Part shown: positions 1 through 7,748 of the stretch, piece after piece
How the letters are laid out: the number at the start of each line of letters is the position of its first letter
How positions within the stretch are numbered: the first letter of the stretch is position 1
Assembly: GCF_000255555.1 (NCBI RefSeq)
Contig: NZ_AGRW01000032.1
Location: forward strand, 1-40,338
DNA length: 40,338 nucleotides
Direction of reading: 5' to 3'
Origin: Treponema saccharophilum DSM 2985
GTDB taxonomy: Bacteria > Spirochaetota > Spirochaetia > Treponematales > Treponemataceae
Position numbers and translations under genes: made by a program
The notes under the pieces: generated by a model
What the model was told of the DNA's origin: nothing
Database searches by the model: none
Seen by the model: only the letters and a program-made list of their open reading frames with translations

Positions 1-442
1 AATGCGGTCTTTCCCCATACCACAAAGGGCGCAAGTTCGCACCTGAACTTGCGCACAAAGCCGCTCCAACCAAGCCGAACTTAGAACGCGCAACGAATGC
101 GGTCTTTCACCCCAACAAAGGGCGCAAGTTCCCCTGAACTTGCGCACAAAGCCGCTCCAACCAAGCCAATCTTAGAACGCGCAACGAATGCGGTCTTTCC
201 CCATACCACAAAGGGCGCAAGTCCGTGAACTTGCGCACAAAGCCGCTCTAACCAAGCCAATCTTAGAACGGAAAAAGAATGCGGCTTCGAACTTAGAACG
301 CCAACTCTACTTTCTTCCGTGCAAGACCTCGCAAAGTAAAGCCACGCGCCCTATCCCCACAAAGGGCGCAAGTTCGCACCCGAACTTGCGCACAAAGCCG
401 CTCCAACCAAGCCGAACTTAGAACGGAAAAACAATGCGGCTT
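1..442 (-). repeat. Tandem palindromic repeat array A (about 91-bp unit, four copies)
   Basis: Units start (plus-strand reading) at 1, 96, 187 and 278. The first three are 95, 91 and 91 bases; the fourth is 155 bases because of a roughly 64-base degenerate insert. Each unit carries a hairpin with arms GCGCAAGTTC and GAACTTGCGC (29-38/45-54 and 122-131/136-145). The loops differ between copies: GCACCT, CCCT, CCGTGA, GCACCC. In copy 3 the pairing arms are only 8 bases. Read on the minus strand the array begins CGCATTGTTTT (438-428), directly after the stop codon of the permease gene, and continues GTTCTAAG, then GGAGCGG, then the hairpin, then GCCCTTTGTGG. This order matches arrays B and D. No gene is seen in these 443 bases. 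The array may continue beyond the left edge. Confidence 0.9.
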
Positions 443-443
443 T

Positions 444-1385
444 CTAGCGCACACTCTTGTCGTATGGTATTCCTTCTGCTTTCGGCGCGCGCGATTTCTT
501 TGACGTGAACGCGAGAACGATGAGGGAAATGATATACGGAAGCGTTTTGTAGACTTCGCCGGGAACGAGATGCACGAGGAAATCGAAACCGGAATACGTG
601 TCGGCAATCGCGCGGAAAACGCCGAACAGAAGGGCGGCAAGCGCGATTCTGACGGGTTTCCACTGACCGAAAATCATTACCGCAAGTGCGAGGAATCCCG
701 CGCCCGCAACGCCGTATATGAAATCCCACTGGGAATTCACGGCGCTCACGTATATGATTCCGCCAATTCCGCCGCAGAAACCGGAAATCAGGACGCCGGA
801 ATAGCGCATCTTGTAGACGTTTATTCCGACGCTGTCCGCCGCCTGCGGATGCTCGCCGCACGAAATCAGCCTGAGACCGAACCGCGTCTTGTAGAGGACG
901 ACGCACGAGACAATCAGAAGGACGAGCGTCACGACCATATACCAGTTCAGCTCGATGAGCGGCGTTTTTATGACGAACGCTTTTCTCGTCTCGATATAGT
1001 CGAGAATTGCGCTCGGGTTCGTTCCGCCGGAAATCGCGTTGTTGTACGATTTTACGACGACCGTCGCCGCAGCCGTCGCGAGCATGTTCATCGCCGTTCC
1101 GACAAGCGTCTGGTCAGCCTTGAACTGAATCGCGGCAACGGCAAGAAGAAGCGAGAAAACCATTCCCGCCGCAGCGCTCACGAACAGCGTCGAAACGACA
1201 ATCGAAAGCGCGGAAGAACCTTCCGGCATCAAGCACAGGACGAACGCGCCGCCGAGCGCGCCGAATACCATCGTTCCTTCAAGGCCGAGGTTGATTACGC
1301 CGCTCCGCTCGGAGAACATTCCGCCGAGCGCGACGAGAATAAGAACGGATGCGTAAATCAGCGTGTATTGTATAAGGAGCATCAT
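444..1385 (-). CDS. Nucleoside ABC transporter permease (second permease)
   Basis: A 313-residue polytopic inner-membrane protein of the branched-chain/BPD_transp_2 permease family, the YufQ type that pairs with BMP-family binding proteins. Glycine-rich membrane segments run throughout; an early stretch reads SGVINLGLEGTMVFGAL, and the ERSGVINLGLEG core is the usual hallmark of this family. The protein ends in a short basic tail. It starts with ATG at 1385 and overlaps the stop of the preceding permease by 4 bases (ATGA), so the two are translationally coupled. It is the last gene of the operon, and repeat array A begins right at its stop codon. Substrate assignment (purine nucleosides) is inferred from the PnrA-like binding protein; another nucleoside or sugar-like ligand is possible. 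Confidence 0.9.
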   Translation of the reverse strand: MMLLIQYTLIYASVLILVALGGMFSERSGVINLGLEGTMVFGALGGAFVLCLMPEGSSALSIVVSTLFVSAAAGMVFSLLLAVAAIQFKADQTLVGTAMNMLATAAATVVVKSYNNAISGGTNPSAILDYIETRKAFVIKTPLIELNWYMVVTLVLLIVSCVVLYKTRFGLRLISCGEHPQAADSVGINVYKMRYSGVLISGFCGGIGGIIYVSAVNSQWDFIYGVAGAGFLALAVMIFGQWKPVRIALAALLFGVFRAIADTYSGFDFLVHLVPGEVYKTLPYIISLIVLAFTSKKSRAPKAEGIPYDKSVR

Positions 1386-2524
1386 TCACCTCCCTTCGCG
1401 CTTTTCGAAAGCGGAATCTTGTCGGTGACTTTCGAAAGTATGTGCTTGAAGAAAAGCACGAACGCGCACATGTAAATAATTATCGAAGAAATAAGGTCCG
1501 CAATCTGCGGATTGTAGTACCTCATGTCGATGTAGCTTCCGCCGAGCGTTATGTGCTCGATGAAGAATCCCGCAAAAATCGCGCCGATGGGGTTCAGCCC
1601 GCCGAGGAACGCGACCGCGATTCCGGAAAATCCCATTCCCGGAACGGACGAAGACGTCTTCCACGGCTGGATGTCCGTAAGATAGAAGAACGACGCCGCA
1701 AGACCGCCGAGCGCGCCCGCAAGCGCCATCGTGACGATGATGTTCAGGCGGTCGCGCATTCCCGCGTATTTTGCCGCATTCTTGTTCAGCCCCGTCGCCT
1801 TCAGCTCGTAGCCGAACGTCGTCTTGTCGAGCACAATCATGATTATCACCGCGACGATGATTGTCAGCGGAATCGCGATCGTAACGTACTGGTTTCCCGC
1901 AAAAAGCCTGTCCAGCCCGAGCGTCGGAAGAAGCGACGACGGCGATTTCGAGACAATCGCGAACGTCTCGGATTTGCTTATGTTCATCACGGATTCATGC
2001 TGCATGAGAATGTTGACGAGATACAGCCCAATCCAGTTGAGCATTATGCACGCAATGACTTCGTTCACGTTGAAGAACGCCTTGAACAGACCCGCAATAG
2101 CGCCCCACGCCGCAGAGGCGAGGACGGCGATGAGAACGCAGGCAACGCACGGCAGGTTCCACTGGAGCGCGCACCAGAGCGACACGCCGATTCCGATGCA
2201 GTACTGCCCGCCGATTCCGATGTTGAACAGCCCCGATTTGTACGCGAACAAAACAGAAAGCGCGCACAGCACGAGCGGAACAGACTTCACGAGCGTCATA
2301 CCAAAATAGTAGAGTTTCATGTTCGTCTTCTTGTAGTACATGAAATTCTTGAGGATTGTTCCCATCGCTTTCGGCGCGTTCTCCGCATTTATCGCGCACA
2401 AAATCAGAAAGCCGACCGCGATTCCGATGACGGCGCAGACGACGGCGGAGAAAATCGCCTTGAACGGCTCCGAGCGCAGAATTCTTTGCGCGCACCCTTT
2501 TATTTCAATCGTTTTCACATTCAT
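1382..2524 (-). CDS. Nucleoside ABC transporter permease (first permease)
   Basis: A 380-residue permease of the same family as its downstream partner, YufP type, with an N-terminal basic cytoplasmic segment (KGCAQRILRSEP) before the first membrane helix. Conserved features include the AYKSGLFNIGIGGQYCIGIG stretch, typical of the permease that forms a heterodimer with the shorter one, and AGMRDRLNIIVTMALAGALGG in the cytoplasmic coupling region. Both ends overlap neighbouring genes by 4 bases, so ATPase, permease 1 and permease 2 form one tightly coupled transcript. Expected role: one half of the membrane channel for nucleoside import. Family assignment is firm; the ligand is inferred. Confidence 0.9.
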   Translation of the reverse strand: MNVKTIEIKGCAQRILRSEPFKAIFSAVVCAVIGIAVGFLILCAINAENAPKAMGTILKNFMYYKKTNMKLYYFGMTLVKSVPLVLCALSVLFAYKSGLFNIGIGGQYCIGIGVSLWCALQWNLPCVACVLIAVLASAAWGAIAGLFKAFFNVNEVIACIMLNWIGLYLVNILMQHESVMNISKSETFAIVSKSPSSLLPTLGLDRLFAGNQYVTIAIPLTIIVAVIIMIVLDKTTFGYELKATGLNKNAAKYAGMRDRLNIIVTMALAGALGGLAASFFYLTDIQPWKTSSSVPGMGFSGIAVAFLGGLNPIGAIFAGFFIEHITLGGSYIDMRYYNPQIADLISSIIIYMCAFVLFFKHILSKVTDKIPLSKSAKGGE

Positions 2525-4080
2525 TTTTCCATCGTCCTCCCGTCGCGTTTCGCGCCGGCCATGTAAAGCCCCAGCTCCTCGACAGTCGTTTTCTTCGGGT
2601 CAAGCTCGCCGACAATCTCCCCTTCGTACATGACGAGAATCCTATCGGAAAGGCTCATAACCTCGTCAAGCTCATACGAAACGAGGAGAACGCCCGCGCC
2701 GCTGTCCCGGTCTTTTACAATCTGCTTGTGGATGTACTCGATTGCGCCGACGTCAAGCCCGCGCGTCGGCTGCACCGCGATAAGAAGCTTGTGCTCTTTG
2801 TCAAGCTCGCGCGCGATAATCGCCTTCTGCTGGTTTCCGCCGCTCATCGCGCGGACAATCGTCCTGTTTCCCTGGCCGCTTCTCACGTCGAATTTCTCCG
2901 AAAGCGCCGCGGAATATTCCGACACTTCCTTTTTCCGTATGAAGCCGAATTTCTCGAACGCCTTCTGCCAGTAGCGCTGCAGAACCATGTTCTGCTCGAG
3001 CATGTAGTCGAGGACAAGACCGTGCTTGTGCCTGTCTTCCGGAATGTGGCTCATTCCCGCCTTGCTTTTTTCCCGTATCGACTTGTTCGTGATGTCAACG
3101 CCGTCGAGCGTGATTTTCGATTTTTTGCCGGACGGAGAATTCGCGAGCGGCTCGATTCCGGTAAGCCCGTATATGAATTCCGACTGCCCGTTTCCGTCGA
3201 TGCCCGCGATGCAGACGATTTCGCCCGCGCGGATTTCGAGGCTGACGTTCTTCACCGCGAGATTTTCGTGGATTTTGCTCGCCACGCACAGGTTCTGCAC
3301 GGAAAGAATCGGGCGTCCGATTTCCGCCGGCTTCTTTTCCACGTTGAACTGCACGTCGTGCCCGACCATCATGCGGCTGAGCGATTCCTTCGTCGAGTCC
3401 TTTATATCGACCGTCCCGATGTACTTTCCCTTCCTGAGGACGGAACAGCGGTCGCACACCGCCATGATTTCGTTCAGTTTGTGCGTGATGAACAGAATCG
3501 ATTTTCCTTCCGCCGCAAGATTTTTCATTATCTGCATAAGCTCCGCGATTTCCTGCGGAGTCAGGACGGCGGTCGGCTCGTCAAAAATAAGGATTTCGTT
3601 GTCGCGGTAAAGCATTTTCAGTATTTCGACGCGCTGCTGCATTCCGACCGTTATGTCCTCGATTTTCGCGTCCGGGTCAACTGAAAGACCGTATTTTTTG
3701 CTGAGCGAGACAATCCGCTCGCGCGCTGATTTTCTGTCGATGAAGCCGAATTTCGCAGGCTCCATTCCGAGTATTATGTTGTCGAGAACGGTCAGAACCT
3801 CGACGAGCTTAAAATGCTGGTGAACCATTCCGATTCCGAGCGCAGTCGCGTCATTCGGATTGTCTATCCTGACAGGCTTGCCGTTCTTGCGGATTTCACC
3901 TTCCTCCGCCTTGTACAACCCGAACAGCACGCTCATCAGCGTTGATTTCCCCGCGCCGTTTTCCCCGAGAAGCGCATGTATTTCCCCGCGCCGAAGCTGC
4001 AGCGTGATGTTGTCGTTCGCGACAATGCCGGGAAACCGCTTCGTTATCCCGAGCATCTCGATGATATAGTCGTCACCCAT
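2521..4080 (-). CDS. Nucleoside ABC transporter ATP-binding protein (two fused nucleotide-binding domains)
   Basis: A 519-residue double ATPase of the YufO/RbsA type. The N-terminal half has Walker A (GENGAGKST), a signature-like TVGMQQRVEI and Walker B (ILIFDEPTAVLTP). The C-terminal half has a degenerate P-loop (GIDGNGQSE instead of GxGKS) but a good signature (AMSGGNQQKAIIARELD). This asymmetry is normal for the family, in which one site hydrolyses ATP poorly. It acts at the inner face of the cytoplasmic membrane with the two permeases. It starts with ATG at 4080, with AGGA about 12 bases upstream. It lies 149 bases after the binding-protein gene, with two hairpins in the gap that probably reduce its expression relative to the binding protein. 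Confidence 0.93.
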   Translation of the reverse strand: MGDDYIIEMLGITKRFPGIVANDNITLQLRRGEIHALLGENGAGKSTLMSVLFGLYKAEEGEIRKNGKPVRIDNPNDATALGIGMVHQHFKLVEVLTVLDNIILGMEPAKFGFIDRKSARERIVSLSKKYGLSVDPDAKIEDITVGMQQRVEILKMLYRDNEILIFDEPTAVLTPQEIAELMQIMKNLAAEGKSILFITHKLNEIMAVCDRCSVLRKGKYIGTVDIKDSTKESLSRMMVGHDVQFNVEKKPAEIGRPILSVQNLCVASKIHENLAVKNVSLEIRAGEIVCIAGIDGNGQSEFIYGLTGIEPLANSPSGKKSKITLDGVDITNKSIREKSKAGMSHIPEDRHKHGLVLDYMLEQNMVLQRYWQKAFEKFGFIRKKEVSEYSAALSEKFDVRSGQGNRTIVRAMSGGNQQKAIIARELDKEHKLLIAVQPTRGLDVGAIEYIHKQIVKDRDSGAGVLLVSYELDEVMSLSDRILVMYEGEIVGELDPKKTTVEELGLYMAGAKRDGRTMEK

Positions 4081-4103
4081 GTTTATTCTGTCCTGTCAGA
4101 TTC

Positions 4104-4155
4104 TGAAAATGCGACCCCAAAACCGCATCTTTCCCGCGGATTCAAAGTCGCATTC
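4104..4155 (-). promoter_or_regulatory. Leader hairpin upstream of the ABC ATPase gene
   Basis: On the minus strand AATGCGAC (4154-4147) pairs with GTCGCATT (4115-4108), enclosing a smaller CCGC/GCGG stem. The outer 3' arm is followed by TTTTC. It lies between the terminator after the binding-protein gene and the ATPase start. It may be a second weak attenuator or an mRNA-stabilising structure; it matches no riboswitch class I can recognise. Confidence 0.45.
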
Positions 4156-4170
4156 TGAAGTTTACCCACA

Positions 4171-4213
4171 AAAACGGCTGCCCCCGCCGAATTTTTCGAC
4201 AAGGACAGCCGCT
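4171..4213 (-). terminator. Intra-operon terminator/attenuator after the binding-protein gene
   Basis: On the minus strand CGGCTGTCC pairs with GGGGCAGCCG (9 base pairs with one G-U), followed by TTTTTGTG. It begins about 20 bases after the stop codon of the BMP lipoprotein gene. This is the usual place for a partial terminator that keeps binding protein in excess over the transporter subunits. Confidence 0.75.
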
Positions 4214-4229
4214 TCCTCAAAAAAGGATT

Positions 4230-5399
4230 TTATTTGATATTCGGATACTGCTTGAATTCAATTGTATGCGCCGGAACGTTTGAGATGTCGCTTGAGACGA
4301 CAATCGCGCCGGAGTAAAGGTCAGCGACGAGTTTCTTGTAATCCTCGACAGTGAATTTCTGCATTGTCCATGTGTCGGTCGGAAGCTGGACGTAGTTCTC
4401 CTCGACGTTCGTTCCTGAGACAAGACCGAGCGATGTGATTTTTCCTGCGTATTCGCTCCATTTTCCAGCCTGGATTGCCTCAAGGACGGACTTGATTGTC
4501 GCGCCGAGACCTTTCATAGCCGACGTCACGCACATTCCGTCTTTGTACGAGTTAATCTGCACCGTCTGGTCTGTATCGACGCCGATGAGCTTTCCGCCGT
4601 TGTCCTTCGCAGCGTCTGCCGCGCTCGTCCAAATACCGCCGCCGCACGCGAAAACAACCTCCACGCCACGGTTCTTGTACCATCCGTCCATCGTCGCCTT
4701 AATCTGCTGGTCGCCGTAGAACTGTCCGCCGTAAACGTATTCGACGGTAACTTTGTCGGCGATTCCCATTTCCTCGGCCGCCTTGTTCACGCCCTGAACG
4801 AAACCGAAACCGTAGCGGACGACAGCAGGAACAGCCATTCCGCCGAGGAATCCGAGATGAGTGAATCCTTCCTTGACGGCAGCGTATCCAGCCATGAATC
4901 CGGGAATCTCTTCCTTGTAGACAGCGCAGAAAACGTTTGACGGCATTTTCCAGTCGCTTTTTCCCATGCTCTGCGCAGCTCCGGTGATGTCGCCCTCGCC
5001 GACGTCAAGACCGATGAACGTAACGTCGCTGTTCATGTCGGCAGTCTTCACGATTGCCTCGCCGAAAAGGTATCCGGGGAGGACGAGAACATTGTAGTCG
5101 TCCTGAATTGCCGCGTTGATTGACGCCACGCGGTCAGCAGTCGAGTCGCCGGCCGGCTTGTAGTAGTTGAACTGAAGCCCGTTCGCCTCGCAATACTGCT
5201 TGCTGGCAGTATACGTCGTCTGGTTGAACGACTGGTCGGTGATGTCGCCGGAATCGGTAACCATAGCGACCTTCATAACCGGAGCCGACGCTTTCGGCTC
5301 CTCAGCTGCCGGTGAGGCGGGTTTCTTGTCATTTTTGCAGGATGTCATCCCGCAGGCGACGAGGGCCGCAGCAACAGCCCCAAAGAGAATCTTCTTCAT
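4230..5399 (-). CDS. BMP-family nucleoside-binding lipoprotein (PnrA/TmpC-like)
   Basis: A 389-residue periplasmic lipoprotein that should capture purine nucleosides for the ABC transporter encoded downstream. The signal sequence contains two candidate lipidation cysteines, LVAC16 and MTSC21. The mature N-terminus carries the family hallmark MVTDSGDITDQSFNQ, close to the treponemal PnrA/TmpC sequence as I remember it; later segments such as VVFACGGGIW and LIGVDTDQ match the type I periplasmic-binding fold of the BMP family. The gene order (lipoprotein, ATPase, permease, permease) matches the purine nucleoside receptor operon of Treponema pallidum. Start ATG at 5399 is preceded by GGGG. A riboflavin-binding BMP paralogue (RfuA type) is the main alternative, but the motif favours nucleosides. 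Confidence 0.92.
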   Translation of the reverse strand: MKKILFGAVAAALVACGMTSCKNDKKPASPAAEEPKASAPVMKVAMVTDSGDITDQSFNQTTYTASKQYCEANGLQFNYYKPAGDSTADRVASINAAIQDDYNVLVLPGYLFGEAIVKTADMNSDVTFIGLDVGEGDITGAAQSMGKSDWKMPSNVFCAVYKEEIPGFMAGYAAVKEGFTHLGFLGGMAVPAVVRYGFGFVQGVNKAAEEMGIADKVTVEYVYGGQFYGDQQIKATMDGWYKNRGVEVVFACGGGIWTSAADAAKDNGGKLIGVDTDQTVQINSYKDGMCVTSAMKGLGATIKSVLEAIQAGKWSEYAGKITSLGLVSGTNVEENYVQLPTDTWTMQKFTVEDYKKLVADLYSGAIVVSSDISNVPAHTIEFKQYPNIK

Positions 5400-5433
5400 G
5401 TTTTTCCCCTATAAAAAGATGTTTTATCGACTC

Positions 5434-5439
5434 ATTATA
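5434..5439 (-). promoter_or_regulatory. -10 element of the nucleoside transporter operon
   Basis: TATAAT on the minus strand, about 35 bases before the start codon of the binding lipoprotein. No good TTGACA-like -35 is seen at 17 bases. An imperfect stem, GTCCTGAAT with GTTCGGGAC (around 5484-5507), lies upstream, between this promoter and the end of the PBP1C gene. Confidence 0.6.
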
Positions 5440-5525
5440 TATGAATGCGATTTTTTTTAAACAGTTGAATTGTCCCGAACATCCACATTCAGGACAGATT
5501 CCTCAAAATTTTGCCGGAAAACGCC

Positions 5526-7742
5526 CTATTCGATGCTCGACACGCTGATTATCCGCGACGAGCTTCTTCCGCGGGAATCGGTAACGGTGATTTCCCGTTT
5601 TCCCGTGGAGGACGGCCGCCACTCGACTTTCTCGTTCGGCTTCGAGCGCGCGAGGAATTCAGTTCCGGAAAACCAGAAAAGCTCGCCCGCATCGGAATCG
5701 GCGGACGCGTTCAGCACAATCGAGGCGCGCTTCTTGTCGAGGATATACTCCGTCGATGAAAGCGGCGACAGAATTTGCGGGGGCTTTCCGTCGTTGAATT
5801 CCGCGGCAGGAGAATCGCGAGGCAACCCCGCAAGCTCAAACAGCTCGAGAAGGTCGCTCGTCCAGAATTCGCCGAGGACTTTTTTTCCGCCCACGGAAAC
5901 GACGCGGTGGACTTTGCATTTTTCGATGGGCGAAACGCCGGGAATGAAATACGCCTTTTCCGTCGAAGGGCAGTCGCCGTTCGGAATCGCGCCCGAAACG
6001 GAGCAGACGTCGATTTCCTTGACGTTCAGTTCCCCGCTTTCCTCCGCGCGCGACGCGAACCGCTTCACGAACCCGCGCTCCATAAGTTCGAGCGCGATGT
6101 TGAAGAACAGCGGGGCGGCTGCGGAACGGCCGAGGAACGCGTTGTTCCCCACGCCGTCAAAATTTCCTATCCACACGACAAGAACGTATTTTCCGAAAAA
6201 TCCCGCCGTCCACGCGTCCTTGAAGCCAATCGACGTTCCCGTCTTGAATCCCGTCTCGAACGGCGGCTCGGAATACCCGTCGGGGGCGGCGTTCCTGCAC
6301 AGCATTTTCCGCACCACGAAAGCCGATTCCGCCGAAAGGATTCTCCGCTCCCCAACCGGCTCCTCGCCGAGAATGTCGCGCGCGATTCCGTCGTTCAAAA
6401 ATGCCGAATACAGCCGGCACAAGTCGAGCGGAGAAACATCCGCGCTTCCGAGAACAATAGAAAGCCCGTAAAAATCGCGCCCGTGCGGAAGATACACCCC
6501 GGAATTCGCGAGGAACCCGTAAAGGTCGGGATTCGACAGCGAGCGGGCGAGCGCGACGGCGGGAACGTTTCGGCTTTGGATGAGCGCCTCGTAAGCCTTG
6601 AGCGGGCCTTTGAAGTCGTTTCCGTAATTGTCGGGCGCGTATTCGCTGAACGCGACGGGAGTGTCCTTCAGAAGCGTGTGCGAGTGGATTTTTCCCTGGT
6701 CGAGCGCGAGCGCGTAGATGAACGGCTTGAGCGTGGAACCGGGCGAGCGACGCGAGGAATTTCCGTCGACCTGCCCGCGAATCGAGTTGTCGTAGAAATT
6801 CGCCGAGCCGCAGTACGCGCGGATTTCCATCGATTCAGAATCGAGCAGAACGGCGCAGGCATTTTTTATCCCGATTGTGCGCCGCATATTCACGTACCGG
6901 ACAATCTGCCGCGAGACGATTTCCTGCATCGCGGAGTCGATTGTCGTCCTGACGATTTTGCGCGACGACGAAATCATCGAAAGGTGGCGCGAATAGTGGA
7001 TAGCCTCGTCGGGAAAGGCGCAGACGAGATTCGGGACGACGACGCTGCCGCCGACCGATTCGGAAAGCCGCCCCATCGCCTCGGAAAGCTCTGGCGGAAC
7101 GGAATCCTTAGACGGGCATCGCTTTACGGGATTTTGCGGAAGGACGCAGAGAAGAATCTGCTCGTCAAAACTCGTCGCCGGCATTCCCTTCCCGAAAAAA
7201 TACCGCGCCGCCGCCTCGAACCCCTCGATGTTGCGCCCGCACGGAGCGAGATTCAGGTACGCCTCAAGGATTTCCTGCTTCGAATGGCGCATCTCCATCC
7301 GGTAAGAGAAGAGAATCTGCGCGAGTTTTCCGCCGACGCTCCGCGAATTGATTTTGTAGCGGAGTTTTGCCGTCTGCATCGTTATCGTCGATGCCCCGAT
7401 GACGCGCGAGCGCCTGACGTACGTCTCGAATGCCGCGCGAAAAACAGAGACGATGTTCACGCCGTTGTGATGGAAGAACCGCCGGTCCTCCTGCACGAGA
7501 ATCGAACTGATGAATTCCTCAGGAAATTCTGCGATGGGACGAAAAATGCGGTATTTTTCGTCGCCCGTAAGGAACACTTTGAGCATTCCGCCGGAAGAAT
7601 TCTCGTATGACGCGGAAAATTCCACGCCGTCGAGAATCCCGTTCCTGTCGCGGAAAAAAAACACAATCAAAGAAAAAATCGCGGCGGAAAAAACAGCGGC
7701 AACAACCGCACGCCTCCGCCGCGAAAGAAATGCGCCTACCAT
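5526..7742 (-). CDS. pbpC: Penicillin-binding protein 1C (bifunctional transglycosylase/transpeptidase)
   Basis: A 738-residue class A penicillin-binding protein that polymerises glycan strands and carries a transpeptidase domain, anchored by one N-terminal helix (about residues 12-30). The glycosyltransferase domain shows QEDRRFFHHNGVN (catalytic Glu85) and GASTITMQTAKL. The transpeptidase domain shows the SxxK motif in GSTLKPF (about residue 335), the SRN triad element and KTGTS (about residue 500). A C-terminal domain of about 80 residues resembles the PBP1C-specific BiPBP_C domain. It starts 6 bases after the stop of the alpha-2-macroglobulin gene with only a weak AGG, so it is probably co-translated. 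This gene pair recurs widely in bacteria; the proposed role is wall repair after attack, with A2M trapping the invading protease. Confidence 0.95.
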   Translation of the reverse strand: MVGAFLSRRRRAVVAAVFSAAIFSLIVFFFRDRNGILDGVEFSASYENSSGGMLKVFLTGDEKYRIFRPIAEFPEEFISSILVQEDRRFFHHNGVNIVSVFRAAFETYVRRSRVIGASTITMQTAKLRYKINSRSVGGKLAQILFSYRMEMRHSKQEILEAYLNLAPCGRNIEGFEAAARYFFGKGMPATSFDEQILLCVLPQNPVKRCPSKDSVPPELSEAMGRLSESVGGSVVVPNLVCAFPDEAIHYSRHLSMISSSRKIVRTTIDSAMQEIVSRQIVRYVNMRRTIGIKNACAVLLDSESMEIRAYCGSANFYDNSIRGQVDGNSSRRSPGSTLKPFIYALALDQGKIHSHTLLKDTPVAFSEYAPDNYGNDFKGPLKAYEALIQSRNVPAVALARSLSNPDLYGFLANSGVYLPHGRDFYGLSIVLGSADVSPLDLCRLYSAFLNDGIARDILGEEPVGERRILSAESAFVVRKMLCRNAAPDGYSEPPFETGFKTGTSIGFKDAWTAGFFGKYVLVVWIGNFDGVGNNAFLGRSAAAPLFFNIALELMERGFVKRFASRAEESGELNVKEIDVCSVSGAIPNGDCPSTEKAYFIPGVSPIEKCKVHRVVSVGGKKVLGEFWTSDLLELFELAGLPRDSPAAEFNDGKPPQILSPLSSTEYILDKKRASIVLNASADSDAGELFWFSGTEFLARSKPNEKVEWRPSSTGKREITVTDSRGRSSSRIISVSSIE

Positions 7743-7748
7743 CCGCGC

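Noticed and set aside
1-442. CRISPR array
   Set aside because: The repeat is about 91 bases and the copies differ only slightly throughout; there are no unique spacers and no cas genes nearby.
5400-5525. Purine riboswitch before the nucleoside transporter operon
   Set aside because: Only one imperfect stem is present upstream of the promoter; the three-way junction and conserved loop bases of purine riboswitches are not seen.
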